64,000 nucleotides of DNA, taken from contig OY829326.1 of assembly GCA_963691655.1 (NCBI GenBank), positions 143,052,998-143,116,997 on the forward strand. The letters are read 5' to 3'. Positions 1 through 11,857 of this stretch are shown here, one piece after another. The stretch's first letter is position 1; each line of letters opens with the position of its first letter. The stretch comes from Toxonevra muliebris (Eukaryota; Arthropoda; Insecta; Diptera; Pallopteridae). Below the pieces are notes generated by a model. It was given only the letters and a program-made list of their open reading frames with translations. It had not been told where the DNA came from and did no database searches. A program made the position numbers and the translations under genes.

Positions 1-2
1 CA

Positions 3-1143
3 CTAAGAATTGTTATTGAGCAAAGTGTCGAGTATAGATCTCCACTCTTGCTGCTTTCTATCGACTTTGAAAAAGCTTTTGACAGCATAAATCGCGACTT
101 CATTTGGCGCGCTCTGAAAAATAGAGGTATCCCTGCGAAGCTAATAGCTATAATAAAGGCGACGTACGAGGGCGCTAAGTGCCATGTTCTTCACAATAGC
201 AAAGTTTCGGAAGAATTCGATGTACTCAGCGGCGTTCGACAGGGCTGCTTACTATCTCCGCTTCTTTTCCTGACCGTTATCAGTGACGTCCTACGTGCTG
301 CGCACACTGATGACACAAAGGGAATTAGGTGGACGATGACATCGCAGCTGCGCCATCTCGACTACGCTGACGATATATGGCTCTTAGCACACAGAGTTTT
401 GAATCTGGATCAGATGGCATTCAACACGGAAGCAGAAGCAAACAAAGTGGGTCTGAACATCAATGTAGTCAAGACGAAAATACTTAGCGTGGCTTACAAT
501 AAAAACAGTCAATGCCACCTCAGTATCGCAGGCAAACCAGTTGAGCAGGTTCACAGTTTCCTATACCTAGGTAGCATAGTGACGGCAGATGGTGGCACCG
601 AGGCAGATCTGAGCAGCAGGATCAGCAAGACTAACGCGGCATTTGGTATGCTCTCTAAAATCTGAAGCTGCAACAATATCAGCATGAAAACCAAACCTCG
701 AATTTTTGGATTAAACGTCGAATCTGTCCTGCTTTACGGTTGCAGTACATGGCGGGTGACGATTGCCGGTACTCGGAAGCTTCAGGTTTTTATTAACAAA
801 TGTCTTCGCATCTTCGCAGTATTCTTCAAATTTCTGGCCAAACCGCATCTCAAATGAAGAACTTTTCGGGAGGACAGGTCAGGAACCAATCGATTGCTCA
901 ATAAGTCGTAGAAAATGGCACTTTAAGACGTGACGACAATAACACCGCAAAATACGCCATGCAATGGAATCCACTGACGCAGTCTGGAAGGAGAGCTGGC
1001 CGTTCCAAGCTGACGTGGCGCAGAATTGTTGAGCCGAAGCAAACTCGATCGGCATGGGCTGGAGTGAGATGAAGCGAACAACAGAAAATCGAACCAGATG
1101 GCGAGCTGGCGTGGTTAGCGCCCTATGCCCCACAAGAGGGTGA
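3..1143 (+). pseudogene. RTE-like LINE reverse transcriptase, 3' part, broken
   Basis: This is the C-terminal half of a non-LTR retrotransposon polyprotein, cut by the window edge. The frame is open from base 3, earlier than any ATG, to a stop at 663-665. Visible motifs are reverse transcriptase motif A (IDFEKAFDS), the GVRQGCLLSPLLF block and the catalytic YADD box (LDYADDIWLL). Homology continues beyond the stop in shifted frames: SVLLYGCSTWR near 725, then a tail with GMGWSEMKRT and RTRWRAGVVSALC running 1033-1140 to a stop at 1141. That tail (W-S-E, then D/N-R-x-R-W) is typical of RTE-clade elements, often annotated in insects as craniofacial development protein 2-like. There are at least two frameshifts, so the copy is dead. 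No poly(A) tail is clear after 1143. Clade assignment is from memory of the family. Confidence 0.85.
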
Positions 1144-3604
1144 AAGGATCTAAACATTATCTCTTCACCAAATGTATACATTTGAAAGCTTAATCCAAAT
1201 AAAGAAACATTATTGTTTTGACATATTCTAGACTACAAATTATTTTGGTAAGAAGCGAGGGAACAGTAGGAATAATGGCATGATAGTCCAAAGTTTATGA
1301 TGCCTTCTTGATGAGAAAATAGCTTCCTTATTTGAAACCAGCTCGAATCTTAATCGATTACTGATAAGTTTTTTTTTTCTTTGTCGTTGGAACAATGGTT
1401 ATAAAAGTAGGAGTTTCAGCACGCTTGGACAGAGAAACTGAGACCATCTTTAGAGCTGCCAACTTCATTTCTTTGGAGACAGACTATTGGGAAAACTAGA
1501 GAAAGAGGCGGAGATTCAACAGAATTAATAAAGTGCAAGAAGAGCACTGGGTAGTTTAAGATGGATACAAAAGCGTAAAATATTTCAAGATATCACTCAT
1601 TTTGGGGCAAAACGAAACGAACTTTTTGTCTGTAGCACGAGCCGCAATCGATGCTTTTTTTAAATTAGCCATTTTTGAACATGAACCTAATTTATTTTTT
1701 AAAAAGTAAAAGTTTTTCTTCAGATCAGGCTTTTAAGAAAATTGAATACAAAAAGAATGTTTTGTACAATTTTAAGCAAATCAAAAATTTGAGAAAGGCT
1801 TGAAATTCCCTAAGTTTTGAAGAAACCCCAAAACGTAAGACCCTCAAAAATAAAATCCCCAAATAGGAAAACCCCAACCACAAAATTCTCAAGCTCGTAA
1901 TTCCAAAGCACAAAATTTCCGAATTTTTAACGAAATAAGCGATGTCAACCTGGCAGCCCAAAGTTTACGCGATTTGAAATGTCTTTACTCCTAGGTTCTT
2001 ATTTGCAATTGCACCTATTCCAAATTGAACATACCAAGCAAACGATCTCACCCTTTCAGATTTGGCTCAAATATTGCCCATGGTTTTATTTAAGACCAAA
2101 CCTTACAAAAATATGATATGATAACTTCATTTCAAAGCCTAGATTACACTGTATGACAAAAATCAGACGATAATAAAATGGTTCAGAGAGTGAATTCTGG
2201 TAGTGCTTAAATCAATAAATTATATTTATGTGCCCCGGGACTTTAAAAATATGCATTCGATATATAGTAGAAACACAGTTCTTCCCCATAATGAAAACAG
2301 GGCTCGGTGCAAGTTTCGAGGTTGCCCACAGTACCGAGTTTTTGTTTTCCATACAAATTAAAATTACGTCCGTTTAGAACCTAAGTTTATTATGTTTAAT
2401 ATTTTAATTCAATACACTTGTATAATAAGTTTCAAGTGAGTACTTCATGTGTAATAAAAAAATTTTCGACTTCTTCTTATTTGCCATTATCAGACTGCAC
2501 CATGCAAAATTCAGCTCAAAACTGATTTAATTTAAAACACTTCATCAGCACGATCAAATCGACGGTACTTCTCTGAATTTTATTCAGTAAAAAATCGACG
2601 GTACTTTCCAGAACTTTATTCAGTAAAAAATAGCAGTATTCAAAGACAAAGACTGAAGGTGTATTGAAAAATATTTTTGCGTCGCACATATCCAGATGTG
2701 CAAGTATCGAGTATGTGCAAGAATCGAGTTTTTACGAGTTTGTATATAAATTTTTTGTCTGCGATGAATTAAGTTAAGTATTCAGCAACCCATAACAGAA
2801 ATGAGCAGGACTTAACCCAAATCAATATTTTTAAATAAGGAAACTATTTTAATGGTTTTAACAAAACTGCCTTGATTAATTTCTTTTGCATTGTTGGTAT
2901 CTTATAATTCAAAAGCGGGAGAAATATGTGAGTTGACCGATTTCTTATAATGTGAAAAATAGAGTTCATTTTCTAATATCAGGCCCGCTATTATAAATCT
3001 CAAGATCCGCTATTGCATCCATATATTCCAAGCTAATATCTAAAATAAACATTAGCCTAAAAGTATGCAATACTTAATCATCATTATCAATATTTGGGAC
3101 ACTGTTACTCGTTACAATATTTTAGCTTTTGATATTAAATAAACAATATTTATTTTCAGCTAATTTTTCATAAAAAAAAAGTCAATAAAATCTATGCTAT
3201 CCTATATCTATCTCAGAAAATCCATTCCAAGTCAAAAAGTTTTAATCGTATAAATATTGAAACATAATTAATTCTCAGAAAAATTGTCCTAGTTTTATGT
3301 AAAAAAAAACTTTTTCTAATTTATTTTCTCAATCAATTAAAAATGCTTTTTTGATGGCAGAGCAAATACTTGCAATTCAAAAAAAAAATGTATTGGAAGA
3401 AATTTTATAAGAAAACAAATATATTTTAATATTTTGTTTAATTCAAAATCATCTGTTCTTTTTACAAAACCAGTGAAAATGTTAAAACATTTATTAATTG
3501 CTGCCGACACCAACACCACAGCATTTAATTTAGCATAAACATATGTGTGTATGAATGCATGTATATATGTATGTTATGAATGTATTTTACGTGTGATATT
3601 ATGT
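1144..3604. other. AT-rich sequence, no gene seen
   Basis: No protein-like frame, RNA gene or clean inverted repeat was recognised. Short open frames here (for example 1725-1961 and 3337-3519 on the minus strand) are low-complexity and look random. Confidence 0.5.
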
Positions 3605-4336
3605 CCCAGTAGAAAAATTAATGGCTATTCAGTTCTAAAGTCAGGGCAGAAAGCCGTTCGAATTTTTATATTAATTTCTAGATATTGGCCATGCGTAAAA
3701 ACGTATATAAGTTTTTTCATGCAAATTATTGCCTTTCATCTAAATTATTGATGATGATTTTTACCTAGAAGCTATGGACTTTTTAAACCTGATATTTTAT
3801 GCGACAAATTTAGAAAAATTATTTTCAAAAACGTTTTCTGTGCAATCTTAGTTTAAAGTAGTTACTGAAAACCTAAATCTAATCGAACCAAATATTTTTT
3901 TTATGTTTTATATAAAACAAAGAAATTTCAATTCATGTTATATTTTATTCAAGTTACTTTTAATTTATAAAATTATCAGCGACTTTAGATTACAGACTAA
4001 CTCACAATGGTTAAAGTTTATAAAAAAGTACCAAAAAATGGAAGGAATCATCGAAGAGCCGGAAATATGAAAGTATTGGAACAAGAGATGCTTATGTGAA
4101 TACAACGTGTGTGTGCAAAAATGGGGGAAATCCACCCACCGCTCACTGATTTAGGGCCCAGATTACATTATCAAAATCTGGGGTATATGAAAGAGACATG
4201 ATTTTTTTAATTTTTCTAATTTCAGTGCTAAATTCTAATCTGAAATTTCTGCAACAAACTCCGTAGTTTGTGAAAGAGGTCTGAGTTCTTGTTTTTATTT
4301 CAGAAAGTATCTAGGCTAATGTCTTTTTCTACTGGG
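3605..4336. repeat. TIR element with CCCAGTAGAAAAA ends, copy A
   Basis: The sequence starts CCCAGTAGAAAAA and ends TTTTTCTACTGGG, a 13-bp perfect terminal inverted repeat, 732 bp overall. It has no coding capacity. The interior near 4190-4330 (GAAAGAGACATGA, then GTGAAAGAGGTCTGAG) matches the interior of the element at 6361-8007, so the two are related non-autonomous copies. I could not define the target duplication. Superfamily is unknown. Confidence 0.6.
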
Positions 4337-5250
4337 CATATATGCCTGCACATTCATGTATACACACGCTTAGAGATTTATTATAGCTTCATATAAATGA
4401 AATTAAAAAATTGTATATAAGTATTTTCATTCAGCAAACACTTACACTATGCAAGTTTATGCTTTTTAATTTAAAATTTTGCAAAACAAAACATAAAAGA
4501 AAAATTAGAGAAAAGTGCACCTGGTAATATTTACGATATTCTATGAACGCTTTTGTTTTCACATTATTTTGCTTTGCTTTTCATTTTTGTTTTTGTGTTT
4601 GCTAGCAATTCTAAATAAATTTCGCGCAGGTGTATTTAAATTTTAAAAATTGCACACAATGTACATAATAAATTAAAATAAGAATGAAAAAAAAAACAAT
4701 TTGTAAAAATAGCAAAATGATTTAAAAATGAAAATAAAAAGTTTATATTAAAACTGTTTCGATACCGTCAGGTTGGATTAGGTCAATAATCAATACACTG
4801 AACATAACTTTTTTCAGGTAGAAAAAAAATAAAAACATAACAAAAGTTTGGGATTTAAATAGTTATCGAGTAATAAAAATTTACAGTTGTCAATACACAC
4901 TCTATGAGGTTCGGAGTTCAGCCCAATCCCACGCCATAGATTTACACTTGACCACATCCAGGCATCGTACTATAAAATTTTATTCAATAAGTTCAAGCTC
5001 AGTTCAGTCATGTTATACAGTTTAATTAATTATTGAATAAATGTCATGCTTGCACAAAAATATCAATAAATCCATTGAATTTTCACATAACAATAAATTT
5101 GAAAATTTTAGACACTAATTAAAATGAGCAATATTGCAAAATAAAAATTCCTCACCTTAAATTTACATATTATTTAGCATCAATTCCTGAATTGTTTGCC
5201 ATTTTTAAAACCTAAAAATGTTGTAATATATTTTAACATATTATACATAC
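4337..5250. other. AT-rich sequence, no gene seen
   Basis: Homopolymer-rich AT sequence without recognisable coding or structural features. Confidence 0.5.
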
Positions 5251-6244
5251 ACAGGGTGACAATTGTAAAGTGACGCAAGTTTAATACTCTGCAGCAAGCT
5301 TTGCCATTTACCGTTACTTTAATTTAAAAAGCAAATTCACTCATCATTGGCTTTGCTTTTAATTTCATTTGAATTTTTGTTATTACATTCTGAAATTTCC
5401 ATAAAAGTGGACAAGCTTCAAAGCTTAATCTTAAGCCGTACAAGCTCCGAAAAGCTCAAGATCTGACACAAAAAAAGAAAGATTTGCGACTGCAAAGGTG
5501 CAAGGCGTTGCTACGCTCCTCCGTGTTAAAAAATGTTGAAAATATCTTGTTTACAGATGGAAAAATTTTCACGGTTGAACAACATTTCAATGCGCAAAAT
5601 GACCGAATGTGACTAACATCATCATCGCAACAAAATAGGACTGTTGGCCGAGTTCAAAAGCCAGCTTCCGTTATGGTATGGGCTGGAGTTTCCGCTAATG
5701 CCAGAACCCCTCTAATATTCGTTGAAGAGGGTGTTAAAATTGACCAGGTTGTTTATCGGAGCATTTTAAATGAACATGTTCTTCCCTGGGCCCAAGATAC
5801 ATTTGGAAATGAAAACTGGACTTTCCAGCAAGATTCTGCACCTTCCCACATGGCAAAATTAACACAAACATGGATAAAAGCCAATTTTTCTGGATTCATA
5901 ACATCTCAAGAATGGCCACCATACTCCCCAGACTTGAATCCAATGGACTACTCTATTTGGAGTATTTTAGAGAGTAAGGCTTGTGCATCTCAACACCACA
6001 GTCTGGAGTCGCTGACAAATTCATTAGAGAAAGCCTGTACTGAAATTGATCAGGAAGTCCTGCGGCGAACAGTCCTACGATTTCCGGATCGATTGAAGGC
6101 ATGTGTGCAGGCTAAAGGAGGTTATATTGAATGAGGTGGGGTTCAAAGGAATGCTTATATATTCAGCAATGTTAACACTTAATTGTACTTCCTTTTGAAA
6201 ATAACTGCTGAAATGTGTGCGCCACTTTACGATTGTCACCCTGT
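5251..6244 (+). mobile_element. maT-like (DD37D) mariner-family element, 5'-deleted
   Basis: The ends form a terminal inverted repeat: CAGGGTGACAATTGTAAAG at the left against the complement of CTTTACGATTGTCACCCTG at the right, with one mismatch. An ACATAC direct repeat lies immediately outside both ends (5245-5250 and 6245-6250). Whether the real duplication is just TA within it is ambiguous. At 994 bp the element is shorter than the usual 1.3 kb, because the N-terminal DNA-binding part of the transposase gene is missing. Confidence 0.85.
5404..6134 (+). pseudogene. DD37D transposase, catalytic domain
   Basis: This frame encodes the catalytic half of a mariner-superfamily transposase, which cuts and joins the element ends at TA sites. 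One frame runs from about 5404 to the stop at 6132-6134, interrupted only by a TGA at 5610-5612. The longest uninterrupted part starts at the ATG at 5673. The first catalytic Asp is in LFTDGKIF, the second in FQQDSAPSHMAK, the third in SPDLNPMDYS. I count 37 residues between the second and third Asp, which points to the maT/DD37D group rather than mariner DD34D or Tc1 DD34E. The roughly 100-residue N-terminal helix-turn-helix region is absent. A single nonsense codon in about 240 codons suggests a fairly young copy. Confidence 0.85.
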
Positions 6245-6360
6245 ACATACATAAGTGCGTAAAAAGCTTGAAGTTTTTGTACGTACTATAATAAATTACA
6301 AAAACAATTAAATTTAACATATTTAACACTCACATTTTAAAGCAATAACAAAATTAAATT

Positions 6361-8007
6361 CCCAGTAGAGAAATGCGGGCAAGTGATACTAAAAAAAACC
6401 GTCGCACTACATAGTTGCCGCTTAAAGTGAGCACTGGTTAATTGAGTTGATTTTCTATAACAGTCCAGTTTAAAAAATTTATCAAATCAAAATGTTTAAA
6501 CGTAGGATGAGAAATCTTAATATCTTTAATTTTATATACTGTTTGTTCAAATCGAGTTCTTAGTTTCCAAGATAATTGTACATTATGTGGACAAACTTTT
6601 TTTGTTCCGATAAAAAAAATTCAATTGGCGATATCTCCAAAACCACACGATAGAATTAAATTAATACATAGGAATTGGATAGTGGTGTTCATTGTTAATT
6701 TTGGCTGTAAACTAGTGTAATTTAGGAGAGTATTCTTGAAACTGTTTTTCAAATTTTAAACTGGAATGTCCTCTTAAGGAATAAGTGTGTGAAGTTTCAA
6801 ATACTCCGAGAGTTATTGGGTTTATTTTTACGTTAGTTCTTTTGTGTCACAAAAGAATTTGACCCAAAAATAACTGATTGACTAAGAAAACAAACACAGA
6901 AACCAATTGTTCACTATTTTTTTATATTTTCTAGTTAAAATTACTTTAAAATCTCATATCTAACCCGGAGAATAGACTGCACTTTAATCATTATCAGAAA
7001 AGTCTCTGGGTTCGGTTTTGCGCTGTTTCCTTTGGTTTCCTTAAGGTCCCAAAAAGTTTAATTATTAGATCGAACCCAAGTAGTGGTGAATTTTCTTTAT
7101 ATTTCAACAGGTCAGAGTAAATGTTAACATGGAATACTAGACTGAATTATTTTCTAATTTCATGAGTACTTGGAAGAGACATGAACTATTTTTTGATTCC
7201 AGTGTTTAATTCTGCCCTGAAACTTGATCACTGAATTCAAGCCTGAGATTTCATCATCGAATTCAAGAGTATGTGAAAGGACCAGTGTTAACCTAGCTGT
7301 CCCGAAATGGAAAATTGAAAAAATAGTGATGCCATAATTAGGTGCTAATTAGGTGCTGCAATTAAAAATTAGGTGCTCTTTTAGTTTCTATGTTATAAGA
7401 GGAACTGCTAGGTTAATATTAACCTAGCAGTCCTGAAATGGAAAATTGAAAAAATAGTGATGCCATAATTAGGTGCTGCAATAAAAAATTAGGTGATCTT
7501 TTCGTTTCTATGTTTTTACTGGAAATGTTTTTTTCATGTAAACCTAGCAGTCCCGAAAATTAAAGCCTTAGAAAAATGAAAAAGGAATGATGCCATAATT
7601 AGGTGCTAGTTAGGTGCTAATTAGGTGCTGCAATAAAAAATTAGGTGCTCTTTTAATTTCTATGTTATAAGAGGGACCTAGTTACCAGGTTAATATTAAC
7701 CATAGAAACTAAAAGAGCACCTAATTTTTTATTTCAGTACCTAATTAGCACCTAATTATGGCATCACTAATTTCTCAATTTTCCATTTCGGGACTGCTAG
7801 GTTAACACTGGTTTTGAAAGGACCTCAATAATTTTATAATTTCAGTGCAAAATTTATTTTTGCAGCACAATTATTTAATAGTTTAATGAGTACGTTGAGC
7901 ATTTATAAACCAAAAAATTTAATAAATTGATTTTGTAAAAAAATCAAGAAAGTAAGGAAAATTAAAGACACGATTAATTGTCTCCATTGCATATTTTATC
8001 CACTGGG
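6361..8007. repeat. CCCAGT-end element, copy B, carrying a nested MITE
   Basis: The left end is CCCAGTAGAGAAA and the right end is the complement of CCCAGTGGATAAA. The interior around 7150-7270 matches copy A at 4190-4300. About 540 bp of the length is a later MITE insertion at 7284-7815. The segment near 7010-7070 (GGTTTTGCGCTGTTTCC, then AAGGTCCC) resembles two further copies near 34020 and 34265. No coding capacity is seen. Confidence 0.5.
7284..7815. mobile_element. multi-arm MITE with 9-10 bp target duplication
   Basis: The left end reads GTGTTAACCTAGC(T/A)GTCCCGAAATGG; the same sequence is inverted at 7785-7809. TGAAAGGACC is duplicated just outside (7274-7283 and 7815-7824). The left arm is repeated in direct orientation near 7419 and 7541 before the single inverted arm at 7690-7811. 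Each arm contains AATTAGGTGCT motifs and a TTTCTATGTT segment. A 9-10 bp duplication with long inverted repeats suggests the Mutator superfamily, but no transposase is present. Confidence 0.7.
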
Positions 8008-8985
8008 TATACACTAACAAACACCTAAACACTCGCACACTCAGCAAATACATGTATGGAAATTAATTTCTATTATTTTAATTATAGGAAATTATAAAAA
8101 CAAAAAAAGAAATGTTTGTCACAAAATTGTCATGTATTTTTTGCTTTGCTAATTATATATGCATTTAACAAATATGTGGCAATAATGAAAACACAATTTA
8201 ACTATTATTATATTTTATTGTTGTTATTAGCTAATTTAAAATGCTGATTGCATTATTTTAAAACAAAAATGTATCAACGCCTAAAACTATTCAAGTACTT
8301 AATTATTTTTGTCTCATTGTCATCATCATTATCATCAAACATAATCATCGCAATCATAGACATTTTAATATTAAGCTATGTACTTATACACAAAATGTTG
8401 ACAAAATTTTATCAAAAATAAAACAAAGTTTTATTAATAGCGCGCTACTCACTGTCGCTGTAAATATTTATAATTTATACAATCTGCAGTGATGAGAAAT
8501 TTAATGTGCAATTTGTTTATTTAAATGATTTTAATGTAGTGAAATTTCAGTTTAAATAAACTTTTATATTGATTAATGCTTATATTTAATTAGTAAAGCT
8601 GTACATGCATAAACTAACGGACGTTATGGTTTATTAATTAACAAATTGATTAAACAGGTGGCATGGTTTTAAATCATTGATAACAAAGTATCTAAATCTG
8701 GCAGCAGATTTTTCTATCACGCCAGCAATCTTCACTCGTAAGCGCATAATGTTAATTTTGCACATTTATATAATCGACTGCAATATTTTTCAAGCATTTG
8801 CAACAGTTTTATAATAATATATCATAATTTACCTTTCGACTAGTTTGCCTTTCCTTCTCTTCTTTTAGGTAAAGCGAAATTAAATTAGTAAGTTACAAAG
8901 TAAATCGATAAATCACGACAAACGTAACAAAATTTTCAATAATTTAAATAAAATTAAAGAAATTTAATAAATTTTACTTACTTCA
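8008..8985. other. AT-rich sequence, no gene seen
   Basis: About 1 kb of very AT-rich DNA including short ATC repeats near 8320. No coding or structural feature was recognised. Confidence 0.5.
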
Positions 8986-10293
8986 AAGAGTGAGATTGAA
9001 AAAATCTTAACACACGTACCTAATAATTTTTTTGGGGTGTAAAATTTTAAAATTTCTTTGATCCAGTTATCTTTGAAAAATATGTCAGTTGTTATTTTTA
9101 ATGACAAACATGTTCATTTATTGTGAGTTTGATCAAATGAGTGAAGAAAAAGAGTAAGTCTTAAAATTATTAAAAATTAAAAAAAAAAATCCAAATTGGT
9201 CCACAAAAAATTGACCAAAGAATTGAAGGTCTGCCGTCAAACTGTTTACTATGTCATTAAACAGTTTCAGGAGAATTTGGCCATCGATAGGAAATCTGGT
9301 TCGGGAAGAAAACAAGGACCACATGATATTGGGAAAGCCAAGAAAATAGAAAGCATATTGGAAAGATCTCCAAACACATCTGTTAGAAAAGCTTCCCGGT
9401 TAGCCCAGTGCTCTGACTATTTGATGCGAAAAGTTAAAGCCAATGCAGGTTTGAAAACATACAAAGTCCAAAAAGTTCCAGACAAGAATGCTGCAAAAAA
9501 TTTCGACGCCAAAAGTAGGGCTCGGAAATTAAAATCGAATTTCATAAAAAAATATTCATGTTGTATAATGGACGACGAAACGTGTGTACTGGAAGATTTT
9601 ACGCATTTTACGCAGCTTCCGGCTCAAAATTTTTATGTTGCTAATGCTCGAGCAAATGTCGAAGAACAATGTAGAATCCAAAAGCAGACAAAATTTCCTA
9701 AAAACTTCCTGGTATGGCAAGCTATATGCAGTTGCGGCAAAAGAAGCAAGTCATTTGTTACAGTGGGCTCTATAAATACCGAAATACACATCAAAGAATG
9801 TTTGAAAAAAATACTTCTTCCTTTCATAAGAGAGCACAATGTGTCCACATATTTTTGGCTCGATTTGGCATCATGTCACTACGGCAAGAAAGCTCTGGAG
9901 TGGTACCAAAGTAATAACATAGTTTTTGTACCAAGAGATGCCAATTTCAATCCTCCAAATTGTCCGGAGCTAAGACCAGTGGAGAGATATTGGGCTCTTG
10001 TGAAAAGAAACTTAAAGAGCACAAAAAAGGTGTCCCAAAATATCGAAGATTTTGAAAGGAGATGGGCAAATTGTTCCAAAAAGGTGTCTGAAACAACTAT
10101 CAAATCTCTAATGGAAGTGTTGCCAAAAAAAGGTCCACGAGTTCATAAATAGTGGTTAGAACTATAAAAGTTATATTTTTCTGTAATTTGTAATATATTG
10201 TCAATTAAATAAAAAAAAAATCAAAACTCTAAGATCAACCGTTTAAAAATTATTGAATTTTATATATGTTAAGATTTTTTCGATCTCACTCCT
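8986..10293 (+). mobile_element. ITmDD37E-type Tc1/mariner-superfamily element, copy 1
   Basis: The terminal inverted repeat is a GAGTGAGATTGAAAAAATC-type sequence at the left and its complement (GATTTTTTCGATCTCACTCC) at the right. A TA follows the right end (10294-10295); the left flank has CA instead, probably a mutated TA. At 1308 bp it is close to full length. A second copy in the opposite orientation lies at 24305-25569. Confidence 0.9.
9137..10152 (+). pseudogene. DD37E transposase, nearly complete, 5' frameshift
   Basis: This encodes a Tc1/mariner-superfamily transposase, a cut-and-paste enzyme that targets TA. The likely original start is the ATG at 9137. It is followed by small indels (compare copy 2), so the open frame of 318 codons begins only at 9196. 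The N-terminus has a helix-turn-helix (KELKVCRQTVYYVIKQFQ) and a GRKQGP linker. The catalytic residues are Asp in CIMDDET, Asp in YFWLDLASCHYG and Glu in ELRPVERYWA. The second-to-third spacing is 39 residues here, because of two extra residues after RDAN; copy 2 has 37. That matches the ITmDD37E group first described from mosquitoes. The frame ends at a TAG at 10150-10152, about 140 bp before the right end. The catalytic region is otherwise intact. Confidence 0.9.
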
Positions 10294-10295
10294 TA

Positions 10296-11733
10296 TGCAA
10301 CAAACTATTATCCATCAACAAATATCTAATCCATTTTAGCGTTATAAAACTAAAAATAATACGCTATGTATATTTTTTAAAGTGAAACTTTTTATTACGA
10401 TTTTGGTAGGTATAAAAGCATTGAATCGACGTAGCATTCAAAATAATGAAACAGACGTGAATGAAACGATGGAAATTGACAAATTAGTCAAGCACCATAC
10501 AACATGTGCACATACTTGGTATGAAAAAATATGAGCTAGCCTCGATATACACTTTCACTCATGTTGCACAACGAGATATGTGTGCACACCAGAAATTGAG
10601 GATGCTTACCTGCATATACACAATACAACTTTCATCTATCTGCATTGCATCGTATAGGCGATGCTTTACTCTCCACATATACAAATTTGTTTTGTACTCA
10701 CACACGCTTATGCGTCTTAGTGCTAAATAATCGCACAAATGTTTTGGCAGCATTCTGAAAAAATGGTATAAAAAGCCACTAGAAAAAAGTTGGAAAATGT
10801 ACCCCTTGTTATATAAAATATAGTAGTGTAGTTTACGCACTCTGTGTATAAACCATCTTTTTTAAGTTTTAGAGTGCTTGCGAATTGTTATTGAGAGAAA
10901 AATATGAAAAAATGGTTCTTTTTAATGTTTTTCGAGTTGCAGATTTTAAATAGTGGTGTATTGAGTCCAAAAACGATTTAGAAAAAGTTGGTAATCTTTG
11001 TTTTTGATGCGCATACAAAAAATTCGATTTGACGTTTGCTGCATTATAACATACAAAAAACTGTATTTTATTTTAGAAAGTAGTTTTATTGAACCGGAAA
11101 CATAAACTTAATATCATCCCTGTTCTAAATGTGTTCAAATCTTAAATAACAAATCTCCGGTCTTATCGTTTTAAAACCGGTTTCAATTCATGTAGAAGTA
11201 TTATTAATTTTTTTTTTAATACACCTGAGTATTCGAAAAATCCACGAAACTAAAAACAAAACACAAAAAGGATACCGGGAACTTTCTCATTCATTGCAGG
11301 GCTAATTTTTTCTCAAACCTAAGCTCAGTAGATACTTAGGGTATTCCCTTGAACGTGTAAGCTCGTAAACCGTGTTAAATTTGTAAGTTTACATGGTTGT
11401 TTTCGAGAACGCACATTTCGATAAACGTGTAAATCAGCGCGTAAATCAACTATTTGACAGTTTGATCAAGGCTCCATTTTAGTATTTGGTATTGTTTTTC
11501 AACCATGCATTGATAACAGCAGCTGTTAAACAAATTGGTAAATATAAAAAATCAAAAATGGTGACAAGAAATGAGAAAGCAGCATTACTTCAATTTATTG
11601 ACGATACTGCAATAAATGATGTGCTTATGCTGGAAATGTTTGGACCAAGTGATGTTAGCTACTTATTTCGGTACATGTTATATTCGTATATAGACTCAAA
11701 ACTATTTTTTTTTCATTCGTAGTGGCTAATTAT
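10296..11733. other. non-coding, one short protein-like frame
   Basis: Mostly AT-rich DNA. A 78-codon frame at 11486-11722 (plus strand) has a protein-like stretch including MVTRNEKAALLQFIDDTA and ends just before a small inverted-repeat element. I do not recognise it, and it may be a fragment of a dead transposon. Confidence 0.35.
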
Positions 11734-11857
11734 ACGGGCGAAAGCATGAACGACTGTCTGAAAGAGAGAGGGAGAAAAAATAGGTAGTTAGAAAAAGACA
11801 GGTGAATTTCTATCTTTTACTTACTATCTATCTTTTTTAATTCATGCTTGCGCCCGT
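11734..11857. repeat. 124-bp inverted-repeat (MITE-like) element
   Basis: ACGGGCGAAAGCATGAA at the left pairs with TTCATGCTTGCGCCCGT at the right with one mismatch. The interior is purine-rich on one side and pyrimidine-rich on the other. No coding sequence and no clear target duplication are seen. Confidence 0.6.

Noticed and set aside
879..1181. 100-codon minus-strand frame
   Set aside because: It overlaps the plus-strand LINE C-terminal homology (GMGWSEMKRT), so it is an antisense artefact.
9584..10103. Extra frames on both strands within the first DD37E element
   Set aside because: Same reason: shadows of the real transposase frame, with no motifs of their own.
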